Source: Lineolata rhizophorae (lineage: Eukaryota; Ascomycota; Dothideomycetes; Lineolatales; Lineolataceae). From it: a stretch of 64,000 nucleotides of DNA. Numbering within the stretch: the stretch's first letter is position 1; every line of letters starts with the position of its first letter. The DNA is taken from NCBI GenBank assembly GCA_010093515.1, contig MU001692.1, positions 45,305 through 109,304 of the forward strand, read 5' to 3'. The notes beneath the pieces are model-generated. The model was not told where the DNA came from, made no database searches, and saw only the letters and a list, made by a program, of their open reading frames with translations. The position numbers and the translations under genes were made by a program. This document shows positions 24,598 to 36,130 of the stretch, in pieces.

Positions 24598-25997
24598 TTC
24601 ATTCAATCAGTCGTCGGCTTGTGAAGGGTCCGCTTGTGGCACTTTTAACGGTGGGTCGGCAGCAAGTCTATGGAAAGTGACCGTGATGGTGTCGGGGCAA
24701 AAGTACTTCACTTTCAACCACTCAGGGTGAGTGGTCGATAGACTAAACTTTGATCGAGAGCTGGCCTCTGGGACGGCGATTTCAGGAGTTCTTGGGAAAA
24801 AGGATAGCGGCGGCATAACTCAACGTGCTGCGTAGGCTCGGAGTCACTGGCGTAAATTACGTACTCTGATGTGCACTGTTTGACTCAGAGCTGTAGAAGG
24901 GGTCATGGTGACAATGTGGTTCTACTGCCTGAAAAATAAGGTACGTATATACGTGCAAGCATGTATATAATACAAAAGGCCAGCCACTGAGAAACCGTAG
25001 CTGCATACTGCTCACGAGCAATATAGCGCGACCACGTGCATAGTTACTCATGGTTGGTCCGCAGCAGTTCGCTGCAAGACAAGACAATCTAGAAATGCCT
25101 GCATAAACTCGCTCAGTGACGTTAGCGAGCCTTCTAGATTCCGTTATTTACTCGAATAGGATTTTAAAGTGATTAGTAGTCCATGTAGACCATCCGTTGG
25201 TCAAGGATTGCGATCCTGGACACTTATGCATGAGCAAAGATAAAATACCGTCTGATTTCATATTAGTTAAGAGACAAAACAGCTCGCTCAGCCAATGAGA
25301 GCACGCGATGGAACAATTACAATCGCGTGGAAGTTATATGAAGGGGATGACCGAAGACCAGTCTGACTGCCCGGACGAACAAGCTCGGTCAGATTCCCGA
25401 TTGCTTCCCCGAGTCCTACACGTTAGTACGGCGTACAGATTGCTCACCGCGGCCTCCTAATTGCCAGCTGCGTACAGTTCAATTGCCTGTCGCAGCGACA
25501 ACCTGCGGGCGTGCTTCCGGACAAAACAAATCGCCTCACAGCAGCCAAGGACGCACCCTCCGGCGATAGGCCTTCCCGACCGCTAAACGGCCGTGGAGAG
25601 CTCCCCGCCATGCGCCCCGTGCCCCGCGGTATGGTAACCTAACTCCGAGCAGCTTGCAGGAGCCGGGGGCCTTGGCTTCCCAACCAGCCGTCGTATTTCT
25701 CGCTTTCTACTCGCAGGCCTGACTCACCAGGCCCGATTTCTAATGGGCCTATCCGGACCCCGGCTCCTGGACGATAAATCCTTCCGTAATCAGATTGGCA
25801 GGTGGGTACCAGCAAAGTCTTAAGAATTGCTTGACCCGTCGTCAGTCGACCTCCACCTGATTTTTTCCCGCGGAGTGCTTAACCTTCTGTTGTTTTACGG
25901 GCTTAGGTTTTCGGCATCCTCCGACTCATCCCCTCCTTCATGAGCGGTCTTACTCTCGCGATATAGTGTTCGCGGCGGACGGGCAGCTGTTGTGCAA
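24598..25997. other. Intergenic region; ABC transporter promoter at its 3' end
   Basis: About 1.4 kb without a supported gene. Bases 24890-25330 are AT-richer with short imperfect repeats only. The 25860-25997 segment is T-rich (ttttttcccgcgg, tgttgttttacggg), like other leaders in this window. No RNA gene seen. Confidence 0.4.
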
Positions 25998-28900
25998 ATG
26001 TCTCCTTCGTATGTTTCGGTCGTTTGTTCGGCCGTTGGGTTTGCCATTGTGCTATTTCAATCAGCGCCATCAATCTTCCTTATCGCTATACGGTCACGGA
26101 AAGCCGCCAAGGCTACGGCGGATGGCGGTGGTCCGGTCTATTCCGACGCGGATGGCACTGCAACACCGGAAAGCCAACGACGTTACACGACAAAACCGCA
26201 TACTGTTGCATTGTTCGTCTCTTGCTTTGCTGGACTACTTTTGGCACTTGTTTCTTCGATTTTCCAATCTTTGAATCTTCGGGACAACAATTCCTCGATA
26301 AATGAAGTCGTTTCGATCTGGTTGCTCTTCGGCTTATGGGTGGGTTTTGGAAATCTCTTTCTACTAATTTAACTACGGCATTCAGGTGGATTTTATTTCT
26401 AATTCACCATCAAGAAGTCCTAATAACGTACTATGGGCTCCATTTCCACTGGAAATCTTCCCTAGATGAAACGGGTGCAAAAGCTGAGTAGTAACAGGTC
26501 CTAGTGGTGGCGCAAACTGTTTTTTTATCTGCCGAAAAACGGCCGGTAAAACGTCAACAATACGCTGTTCATTTGACAGTCTCATCTACAATCCTGGCTA
26601 TAGTCCTCATCGTTGAAAATGGCCACTTCTTTTACCACGTTGCCAGTGCGCCAATTGAGCGCGCCACAGCCACCCTTTCTCTCCTCCAACTGCTCGCCTC
26701 CATCGCGGGCTTCACCGTTGCTCTATTCCTTCCCCGCCGTCCAGATGTTTATCATTCCGCAGACCCTTCTGATCCTCCCAGAATCGTTGACGGCCAATGG
26801 ACGGCGTCACTGTACGGTCGGCACACATATTCATGGTGCTTCCACCTTTTAGCCAAGGCGGCCAAGGGCACCCCCCTCTCCATCGACGATCTGCCGACCT
26901 TGGACCACTTTACCCGGGCGGCAGACACTTTCGCATCATTCCAGAAGGTCAAGCGTAATGAGCATTTGGCCAAGCTAATCGCGCGGGCTCACGTGCTCAT
27001 CTTCGTCCGACACTACACCTTGACGGTCCTGCAGGCCATCACACAGATATCGCCGCAGTTCGCAATGTACAAGCTGCTCAAATTGCTGGAGATGCGCGCT
27101 CAAGGCAAAAGTGTCACGGTTGAGGCGGCGCTGTGGGCTGCCGCGATGGGGATTCTGGCCGTGCTGGATAACTGGCTTGAGAATTGGATGTGGTGGGTGG
27201 GGTACGGGCAGATCTGCGTGCCCGTCAGGGTACAGCTCTCGGCGCTCATCTTTAACAAGAGCATGCGGACTAAGGACTTTAAGGGGGTCCAGAAGGATAG
27301 AAAGAAGTCAGATGCGAAGGGGGAGGCGGAGGAGGATCGGGATAAAGACAAAAAGGAAGAGGAGTCAACAAATGAGGACCCAGATATCCAGAAGACGAGA
27401 CAAGGGACCATCAACCTTGTCGGAGTGGATACGAAACGCGTGTCGGAAACGCTGATCTACTCTAATCTAGTTTTTGGAGCTATAATCAAGCTTGTCATCT
27501 GTTTTGTTTTTATTGGAAAGCTGATAGGGTATGTCTGGTCCTTTCACTTTTGGAGCTAATTACAATTCCTCGAAGTTAATACTAATCTTTGATCAGATGG
27601 GAAGGACTTTTAGCCGGTATAATCGTGCAAGTGCTCGGCCTTCCATTGAATATCTATGCGTCGAAGGCGTATACTGTCGCACAAGAAAAGCTCATGGCAG
27701 TCCGTGACAAGAAGCTAGCAATTCTTAACGAGGCGCTCGGTGGCATCCGCCAAATCAAGTTTTCGGCGCTCGAAGACCAATGGAACGACAAGATTCAGGA
27801 TGTGCGAAGACAGGAACTCAAGGTCCTCTGGAGGGCCTTTCTGATGGACACTGTGCTGATATTCATCTACATTATGGGCCCCGTTCTGCTTTCGGCGGCG
27901 GCGCTCGGCACGTATGCGATTATTCATGGAAGTTTATCCGCGTCGGTGGCATTCACGACTATTGGCATCTTGACGCAAATTGAGGGCACATTGGCGTTTG
28001 TCCCGGAAATCGTCACAAACATTTTTGATGCTTGGGTATCGTTAAATCGTATCAACGGCTATCTGAACAGGCCAGATCAAGTGGTTGTCACGGCCCCTGG
28101 CGAGGTGGTTGCGTTCAAGGGTGCGCACATCTCGTGGCCGTCCGATACCACACCCGATGAAGATACATTCGTACTCAGGGATGTCAACCTGGAATTTCCA
28201 CCTAATGAGCTTACCGTAATTTCGGGCCATACGGGCTCTGGAAAATCTTTGCTCCTAGCTTCTTTGTTGGGAGAAGTGGAAGTGCTATCGGGTTCTGTCA
28301 TTGTCCCTCCCAACCCGAGCATGAACGAACGGTACGACTCGAAGGCCAATAAGGATAACTGGATTCTCCCTTCGGCACTAGCGTTTGTCAGTCAGCAGCC
28401 ATGGATTGAGAATGGCTCTCTCAAGGATAATGTCACATTCGGCTTACCTGTCGACAAGCAGCGATACGAGCAAGTGGTTCACGCCTGCGCTCTGGACAAG
28501 GATTTGAGCATCCTGCCGGATGGAGACAGCACAGAAATCGGCGCGAATGGGATCAATCTCAGTGGTGGCCAGCGGTGGCGTGTCACCCTCGCTAGGGCTT
28601 TATACTCAAGAGCAGGGATCTTAGTCTTGGATGACATATTTAGCGCTGTTGACGCACACGTCGGTCGTCATATATTCGAGCACGCGCTCACCGGGCCTCT
28701 TTCGGAGGGCCGGACGAGAGTGCTCGTGACGCACCATGTCTCGCTCTGCTTGCCAAAAACGAAGTACGAAGTGCAGTTGGAGAATGGAACGGTCAAACAC
28801 GCCGGATTCGTCGATGACTTGCAGCGCACTGGCAAGTTGAACAACATTTTGGAGGAAGAACAACTTGAGGTTGCTGTTTCTGATGACGACGAAGAAGCGG

Positions 28901-31120
28901 AAACGCTTCTTGCAGGTTCGTCGTCCGATCCTTCAACCCAGGACGGCACTCCAGAACGTCGCGAGAGCCACTCCTCCGGGCTCCTAAAGGTGCGAACGGA
29001 CGAGAGCAGCACCACTCGGAAGTCCCGCCAGCGACGTCAATCGGCTTTGAGCTCGAGATCGGAGATCGTGGATGACGGCACAGGCCTCGAAGCCGGAAAC
29101 AAGCAACCTAAGGACGCCAAAAAGTTCGTGGAGGAGGAGACCAAGGAGGTTGGATATGTGAAGTGGAGCGTCTACAGTGAGTACATGAAGGCGAGCGGTG
29201 GCTGGCTGTTCTGGGTCTTCGTGATTGTCTGCTTCGCAGGATATCAAGCTCTACTACTCGGAAGGACGTGGGTCCTCACTCTGTGGACCGAGGCAGCTTC
29301 AACGGAGTCGGAGTCGAAGGCGCACTACAGCAATGTATATCAGACAGTCGTTTCCGCTCCGGCTCAGGCGCTCAAGAACTCCAAGGGCGATCTCAATTAC
29401 TACCTGGGCCTCTATCTCGGCTTTTCGGTCATCATTTGCATCGAAGGTGCCTTCCGGTACTTCGTCGTCATGTGCGGGGCGATCCTTGCCAGCCGTAGAG
29501 TATTCGAGAAACTCACCTACCGTGTTCTCCGTGCACCACTGAGATGGCTGGATACGGTGCCTGTCGGTCGGGTACTCAATCGGTTTACGGCAGATTTTAA
29601 TGTCATTGATTCAACAATGGCTATGTCAGTTGCATTTGGGCTATACAACTTCCTCATGGTGCTTGGCATCTTTGTCGCAAGGTGAGTTTATTAACTAAAT
29701 AGCCGCTCCTATTCTGTCTAACCATCATTTCTACAGTGTCGTTGTCTCCCCGTACATCATAATTCTCGCTGTTATCCTGTTCGCTATTTGCATACGCTAC
29801 GCTATCTACTACATATGGGGAGCACGCGAAACAAAGCGTTTGGAATCCATTGCGAAGAGCCCAATGTTTGAACTTTTCGGAAGCACGCTATCTGGCGTCG
29901 GGACTATTCGCGCCTTTGCAAAAACGGAGGCCTACATTAAACGGATGTACTCGCTGATTGACGCACACGGACGAGCAACGTACTACATGTGGCTTATGAA
30001 CCGCTACCTCTCTTGGCGGCTCGGGGTGGTGGGCGCGCTCTTTTCAGCCGCGGTCGCCATTCTTGTCGTTTTCGTGAAGACTATTGACGCGTCTCTTGCT
30101 GGATTTGCGTTAAGTTTCACTCTACAGTATACCATGGCACTCATATGGGCCCTGAGACAATGGGCTGCCGTTGAGCTCGCCATGAACAGTATGGAGCGCA
30201 TCGTCGAGTACTCCGAAATTGCCATCGAGGACCAATCCGGCATTGACGCACCTGCATCCTGGCCTTCACAGGGTCGCCTCGAGTTCAACGACCTCGTCGT
30301 GGGCTATGCAATTGATCTACCGCCTGTGCTAAAAGGCCTTACATTCAGCGTTGATAGCAACGAGCGCATCGGCGTTGTCGGCCGCACTGGCGCGGGCAAA
30401 TCGTCGCTGACGCTAGCCCTATTTCGCTTCCTTCAGGCGCGCGAAGGCAGCATCAGCATCGACGGCCTTGACATCTCCAAGGTCAAGCTCAAAGACCTGC
30501 GCAGCCGCCTCGCCATCATTCCGCAGGACCCGGTCTTATTCTCGGGTACGGTCCGGTCCAACCTCGACCCGTTCAATGACCACGACGACCAGGAGCTACG
30601 CGACGCGCTCGAGCGCGTGCACCTAGTGCGGACGTCGCGCGACGAGGAAGCCGGCGAGGACTCCGCCGACGGGCCCAGCACTGGCGCCACGACGCCCACG
30701 ATGACGAGCCCCGGCGCCGCAAAGAACACCAATATCTTCGCGTCGCTGCGCTCCGCCATCAGCGAGGGTGGGCTCAACCTGTCGCAGGGTCAGCGCCAGC
30801 TGCTCTGCCTGGCGCGCGCCATCGTGTCGCGCCCGAAACTGATGGTGCTGGACGAGGCGACGTCGGCCGTGGACAAGGCGACCGACGAGCTCATCCAACG
30901 GTCCATCCGCGAGGAGTTTGTCAACAGCACGTTGTTGGTGATTGCGCATCGGCTGAGCACCATTGTGGACTTTGATCGGATTTTGGTTATGAGTGAAGGG
31001 AAGGTTGTCGAATTCGATACGCCGTGGAAGTTGTTGGAGACTGGCGGCGTGTTTGCTGGAATGGTGGCTGATAGCGGCGAGGCAGACACGCTGAGAGAGA
31101 TAATTTTGAATGGGCGGTAA
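25998..31120 (+). CDS. ABCC (MRP-like) full-length ABC transporter
   Basis: Five exons, 25998-26339, 26386-26427, 26498-27528, 27597-29681 and 29737-31120, give about 1,627 residues. All phases agree; the 42-nt exon 2 is the least certain. Hydrophobic segments in exons 1-3 form a TMD0-like N-terminal domain before the first six-helix domain. NBD1 has Walker A GHTGSGKS (about residue 683), signature LSGGQRWRVTLARA (about 792) and Walker B LVLDDIF with Asp in place of the catalytic Glu. NBD2 has GRTGAGKS (about 1382), LSQGQRQLLCLARA (about 1513) and LMVLDEATSAVD with the normal Glu. This asymmetry is characteristic of class C, which includes vacuolar conjugate pumps and yeast Ybt1/Bpt1-type transporters. 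The inter-domain linker is Ser/Arg-rich (RKSRQRRQS). Substrate unknown. Confidence 0.93.
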
Positions 31121-33134
31121 TTTATGGTTTTCTCGGTTTGGATCCTCTTTTCCTAGGTGTCCTGTTGTAATAGAAAATAAAAAGGAACTTTTGGTGCTTA
31201 CTCGGCAGAGGCGCACAACTCTGCAGTAGTGCTGATGTTTGCAAGCTCTCGACTTCTTGGACTGAAAATACGCGAAAGCGTGATTTTGTATAGAATAAAT
31301 TGCGCTTTGAAAACAGAGGGTTTTGTGTGCGTAGTGGCGTTCTTGGCTATGATGTTTCTAACCGGTATTATTGTTACGATTGAAAGTGGCTACTAGGGCA
31401 TTTCAAGAGAGTCTAAGTGAAGCCTTTTTCTAGCATCTGAATAAAATTAAGATCTCCGGCGATCTACAACATGGCGAGTGATATTACCGTGGTCCACCTA
31501 GGGACATCTGGAGCGTGCTCTCCACACTTGTTCTAGTAGAGTTTCAGCAGTGTGTCGTAGAGGCGCATAGTAAGCCATTATTGGAGAAACTTCATAGAAT
31601 GATTCTTGAAGGTTTTGCACGCAAAATCCTACAAAAATTGAACCCAATTCCTCAATCACCTGCAGCTCTAGGTCTACAGAAAAAGAGTAAATTAAATGGT
31701 ACGAGCTCCGCTTGCTTCTCTCGGAAGTGGTTCTCGGATTACTCATGTTCTCGCCCCGATATTATTCGCTCCCCTTCTACCAACTCAACAACTACTTCAC
31801 TTTGAAGAAATGTCGAATGGTAGATGTTAATATTAATAACTATCCCGACCTGTACATATAAAGCAGACAAGGCCGCTATAAGAGGAGAAAATAAGTGAGA
31901 GAAAAGACCAAACAACAATTCCGACAAAGAACAGCAAAGGAAAGCAAGGTCTACTTAGTGATAGGCGCAATGTATCGCTATTACATGAGCACTGGCGCGT
32001 TATCGGAATGTGATACCCGATGAGCCGACGGGACATTAGTTGCGAAAGCTGCAGGTCGATGAGGAAGCCTGTTTATAAGTTATTGAGGCAGGCAAGGAGG
32101 GTGAGAAGATATGCAAATAGCAGGGAAGGAAAGTAACTATTATGAAGACCATCAACTATTAGGAGATGAAATGAGATGTTGTTTAGGACGGAGCGTATGA
32201 AAAACTGTTATAGAACGACAGCATCACGAAGTTGGTGGGTTGAGGGCAAGGCCATAACGGGGCCTAGTATTGGTGGGCGTAAAGTAAAGGGAAAAATAAA
32301 AGCCACGAATTTGAGAAGGCAAACAACGGTCCTATAGGATTAGAATCAAAGGTGACTAAGTAGGTCAAGTGCATGGTGGCAGAGACTATTTTAATACCTA
32401 GCTCAGCAGAGCACGACGAAGAGCATTGCAGTCCAAGATAGTATAGCAGTATCAGAAGTAGGAGAAAGGCGTCAAATTCGACATACTAAAATTCCGCGGC
32501 AAGTTCACTATTACCAGAAATATAATGATGAATAAAAGACGGAAGAATTAAGGAAATCTTCCGTTCAAAGGAATGGACAAATGATCTAACGCTTTCCTTG
32601 GTAATAAACTTGCGGCAAGTCAACCTCAGGGACACCGGAGCAGAACCAGAATCATGAGCGAGAAGTACAAAAACCTTTGCAAGTCATTCCAGAAACACCA
32701 ATTTCAGTGACAGGGGTATAAAAATATGCAGGTGAAAAATCTGGAATCTTCGAGTACAAGCACGCCCATCATGTTCTGAAGCAAGTACATGATGCTACCG
32801 CCCAGAGAGATAGACCAAGACACAGGATCAATATAGGATAAACAAATTGGTATATGGAATTGTCGCTGGTGACGCGCGAAAAGCCAGGTGTTGCGACGAA
32901 GCCGTGAGGGTCGATGCAGGAAGTTGACCGTTGGGGAATCGAGGTAAACAGTAGCGTCATATTCTAGACTTTGGTCTGGAATAGAGAGGACTGGCTGCTT
33001 TGTGGTGAAATCATGAAGAAACTGCGGAGTTCTGGTCGATATGCAATTCTAGTCCTATTAGATGACCTTAAGTCTACTCAAAGTTTACGGAATTTGAAAT
33101 GACTGACCTGTTCATCGTAGCACCGAGCAGGAGA
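31121..33134. other. Intergenic region downstream of ABC transporter
   Basis: About 2 kb, AT-rich with purine-rich plus-strand stretches from about 31870 to 32760 (many gaag/ggaa words). All open frames are short and without coding composition. No repeat family, transposon end or RNA gene recognised. Confidence 0.4.
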
Positions 33135-33497
33135 TCAGAATAGGCTGTGCCCACAGTCTTGGCAATGGTCGTAAATCTCTTCGTTCCATGGCCCATGCCC
33201 ACAATTTGAGCAGTAGATATAATTTGGGCCATCGCAAGGAGATCCTAAAGCGAACCTGTCGCCATCGACGGAGGACCCTTCGCACTCCGAAAATTGCTCG
33301 TCATCGCATTGCGGACAACGTTCGTGTTGGCACTCGATGCACTTGCCCACAGTGGCCACCATCCAATAATAGTGGCACTTGCAGCATCTCCAATGCGTCG
33401 GGCCTTTTGCATCCGCATGTTGGTCGCTTGTAGCACAAGGAGCGAGGGCCGACCTGAGGACCTGGCTCGTCATTTGGAAGATCGTAGGTAGATGCAT
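33135..33497 (-). CDS. Small cysteine-rich zinc-ribbon-like protein
   Basis: Single-exon frame of 120 residues from an ATG at 33497; a second ATG eight codons in could also serve. After a short N-terminus there are five closely spaced cysteine pairs or clusters: WRCCKC, KCIEC, RCPQC, YCSNC and HCQDC, the last just before the C-terminus. This spacing suggests two or more structural zinc sites of the zinc-ribbon kind. Small proteins of this type are common as unnamed genes in Pezizomycotina; I know no assigned function. It has no signal peptide. It stands alone in a 5-kb stretch otherwise poor in genes. Confidence 0.6.
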   Translation of the reverse strand: MHLPTIFQMTSQVLRSALAPCATSDQHADAKGPTHWRCCKCHYYWMVATVGKCIECQHERCPQCDDEQFSECEGSSVDGDRFALGSPCDGPNYIYCSNCGHGPWNEEIYDHCQDCGHSLF

Positions 33498-33676
33498 CCA
33501 GACGAGTAACTCGGCGCGGGGGTAAAGTGTGCGGAAGAGTGTAGTCAGAAGAGTAGAGGTGTTGGATTGCTTTTGGAATGGTCAGCGAAAATAGAGTTCG
33601 AGTTGAGCAACTATTGACACTTATATCCGTTCCATTCCTGAGTGTCGGGCACCAAAAAGAGAGACACTAAGACGCC

Positions 33677-33898
33677 TTAACGTAGCAGAGCGCCGGAGCG
33701 AAATTCGTGTCTGCCTTGGGCCAACTCAACGACGCAGTGCGAAGGGCGAAGGCAAAGAAGTTGCCTGGCCTTCACCGCTTCATCGGTGACGCCGTTGACC
33801 GTAAAGGATCCATCGCGACCGCGTTCAGCCAGTGGATGGCTTAGAGAAGGTGGAATGATTCTAGGCGTATGTTTGGTCGTGGACGATGATTCTTCCAT
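33677..33898 (-). CDS. Possible small protein, 73 residues, unknown
   Basis: An ATG-initiated frame on the minus strand ending in TAA. The sequence is balanced rather than low-complexity (PSLSHPLAERGRDGSF and LLCLRPSHCVVELAQGRHEF segments) and its codons end in C or G more often than the surrounding DNA. I do not recognise it. It could be the last exon of a decayed gene or a genuine small gene; there is no supporting context. Confidence 0.25.
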   Translation of the reverse strand: MEESSSTTKHTPRIIPPSLSHPLAERGRDGSFTVNGVTDEAVKARQLLCLRPSHCVVELAQGRHEFRSGALLR

Positions 33899-36130
33899 GA
33901 CTCCACCGAGTCCTTCCAAATAGCCCTTGGCTCAAAGCTATGGGGCGAGATCCCAGTGGGATAGCCATGGTTGGCCAATCCTCTACAGCGAAAGGCGAAA
34001 TGTGGAGAGGAGAGAAGGCGACCAAGTACACCAAGCAACGCATTGCTGCATTCGGGATTGGAAATCAAACTTCAAGGGTGCAAAGGTGAACTTCGAGGTG
34101 GCAAACGTTGCGCCATGTAAACGAAACTAAGGTTAGAGATATCGCACCGGCTATCCGTTTCAAACTTTCTCTTGGTGACCGAAAGGGCGGCCTGGACGAA
34201 ATCTCAAGCGCTCTTTGAACCCGGCATCGATCAGGAAGGCATGGTCCACAGACCAACTTCTTGGGCAGGAGCCGGTAATTTCTGTCGGTGAATTAGCATG
34301 ACAGATTCTTTGGTTGCCTGTTGTGGAGTTGCTCACCGGGAATGGTAATAAAACAGGTGCACCGAAAAATATCTCGAACAAGTGATGGCTTTTTGATCTT
34401 TTAAATCCACTTACTAATGCAGCAATGGAATCCTTGCAAAGTCATTCGTAAACTCATGGTTCGGAGTTCACTGTAATGGGTGCATAGAGATTAGGCACAT
34501 AAAAACGTGGTTTTTGGAAGCGAACTTTAGCAATTTAAAATTAAACGAATTATGAACAGAATCATGAAGTGAAATCGATACACGATTTATTTTCGATATC
34601 CGGATTCTAAACATAGCAGCCCTCGGGGATCGAAAATTTCGTGACAGCGCGGTAGAAGCAAAGCAACCAGGTAGAAATAAAACAATAACAACCGCGAATA
34701 TATCACACCGCAACCTGGGTCATCATTCCAGAAACGAAGCTTCGAGGTGAAACATGGACTTAGCACAACTAGTTTCACCTCGAAATTGTTGTACGTGCCG
34801 CAAATCAAAGTATCCAGGAAGGTTGTGCGAAATGGTATCCTTATGTCCTCGGAATGGCCGAAGGGCGGAGGTAGGGCGTATATCACCTTCTAGTGGCTAG
34901 AAGGATATTAATGCCTAGAGCAAACCTTGCCGATTTTCCATCCCAAATCGATATAGCGCGATCCATGCCGCCTTGAACTTTCACCAGCCCAGGGAAGATG
35001 ACTACCTTCGTGCCCTATACGAGGGTAGATACCAAGGTTGATTCGCGTGATTGGAGTGCGGCTAAGGAGGCGTCACCGTTGGGATCGGAGTCGGGGCGGA
35101 AGAATGCCTCCCAAGGCATCTGGATATGTCACGGGGCGATATTTCTGGTATTTTCCTTGAGTAAGAAGGCGATGGCCAAAGCTGCTAGACGCACTTAGCA
35201 GGAACGCTGCCTAAAAGAAGCTGGTGCCCACAACTTTCAAAGTTAGAAGGCCCAACAGAACTCATCAGCTACGCAAACGGCACATCCTCGGCGTAAGCGA
35301 TTACTAACCTAGTCACCAAGCCGCACCCAGTGGGGTTCTGTCTTTGCACTTCTTATATATCACACCGACATAGCCTTATTTATCATAGCCGTAGACCGGA
35401 GCGATTTATAAACATTGAGCTCACGGAAGAGATTTTCGTGAGGCGCGATTCGGTGTGCAAACCGGGCGCTATGCAGGAGCAGCTGATAATGCGGATCAAC
35501 TTCTCTCCATGGTGTCGTGTTCACTTTCGAAAATGTCGCAGGAGGCAACCAGGCAACTGCTGGATTCACGATAACAGCGTGTCTGCCTGGACCAGCTCGC
35601 ACAAGGCTCAATCTCTTCACCGGAGGATGGCGCAGCTGAGAGGAAATTGAATCCGAAGGCAGCCTGAGGCTAGGCGCACATGGAGCACTAGGGCGTAGAA
35701 AGCCATCGCAAAAGAAAGAATCTGCTAAGGCATTCTGTTCGCCCTGGTGAAGACGAAAGTAGTGTTGACGATGTGTTCCAATTGCTTGTCGCGCTTTGGT
35801 CGAACGACGTCGGGTCCTTGGGGGAAGAGGGGGCCTGGCAGAGGCTTCTCCGAATCCCCGAGTCCCGTGACCCCAGCCTTGCTCTCCGGAGTAATCCGGG
35901 CCGTAGCCGTCGCGTTGGAAGACGCGTTTCTGCCCTCAGTGATGCAAAGGCCCAGTTGCACCGGACACCAAACCGCATTCGTCCCGATGCAGTTTATCAT
36001 TAGCCATCCTCTGAGAGATGAGTGGTAGCTAAGCGTTCCCCGGAGACCGGCTTCGCGTCAAGGCTGGCGACTGTGCGTCCTGCGAACGCCGCCGTGCCGC
36101 GTGTCTTTGCAAGACGTTGTGGTTCCCGAG
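33899..36130. other. Intergenic region upstream of Pfa5-like gene
   Basis: About 2.2 kb. Several open frames of 65-105 codons occur (for example 35330-35650 + and 35725-36000 -), but none has recognisable motifs and most overlap others on the opposite strand. Bases 35800-36130 are GC-richer and probably contain the promoter of the gene starting at 36131. Confidence 0.35.
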
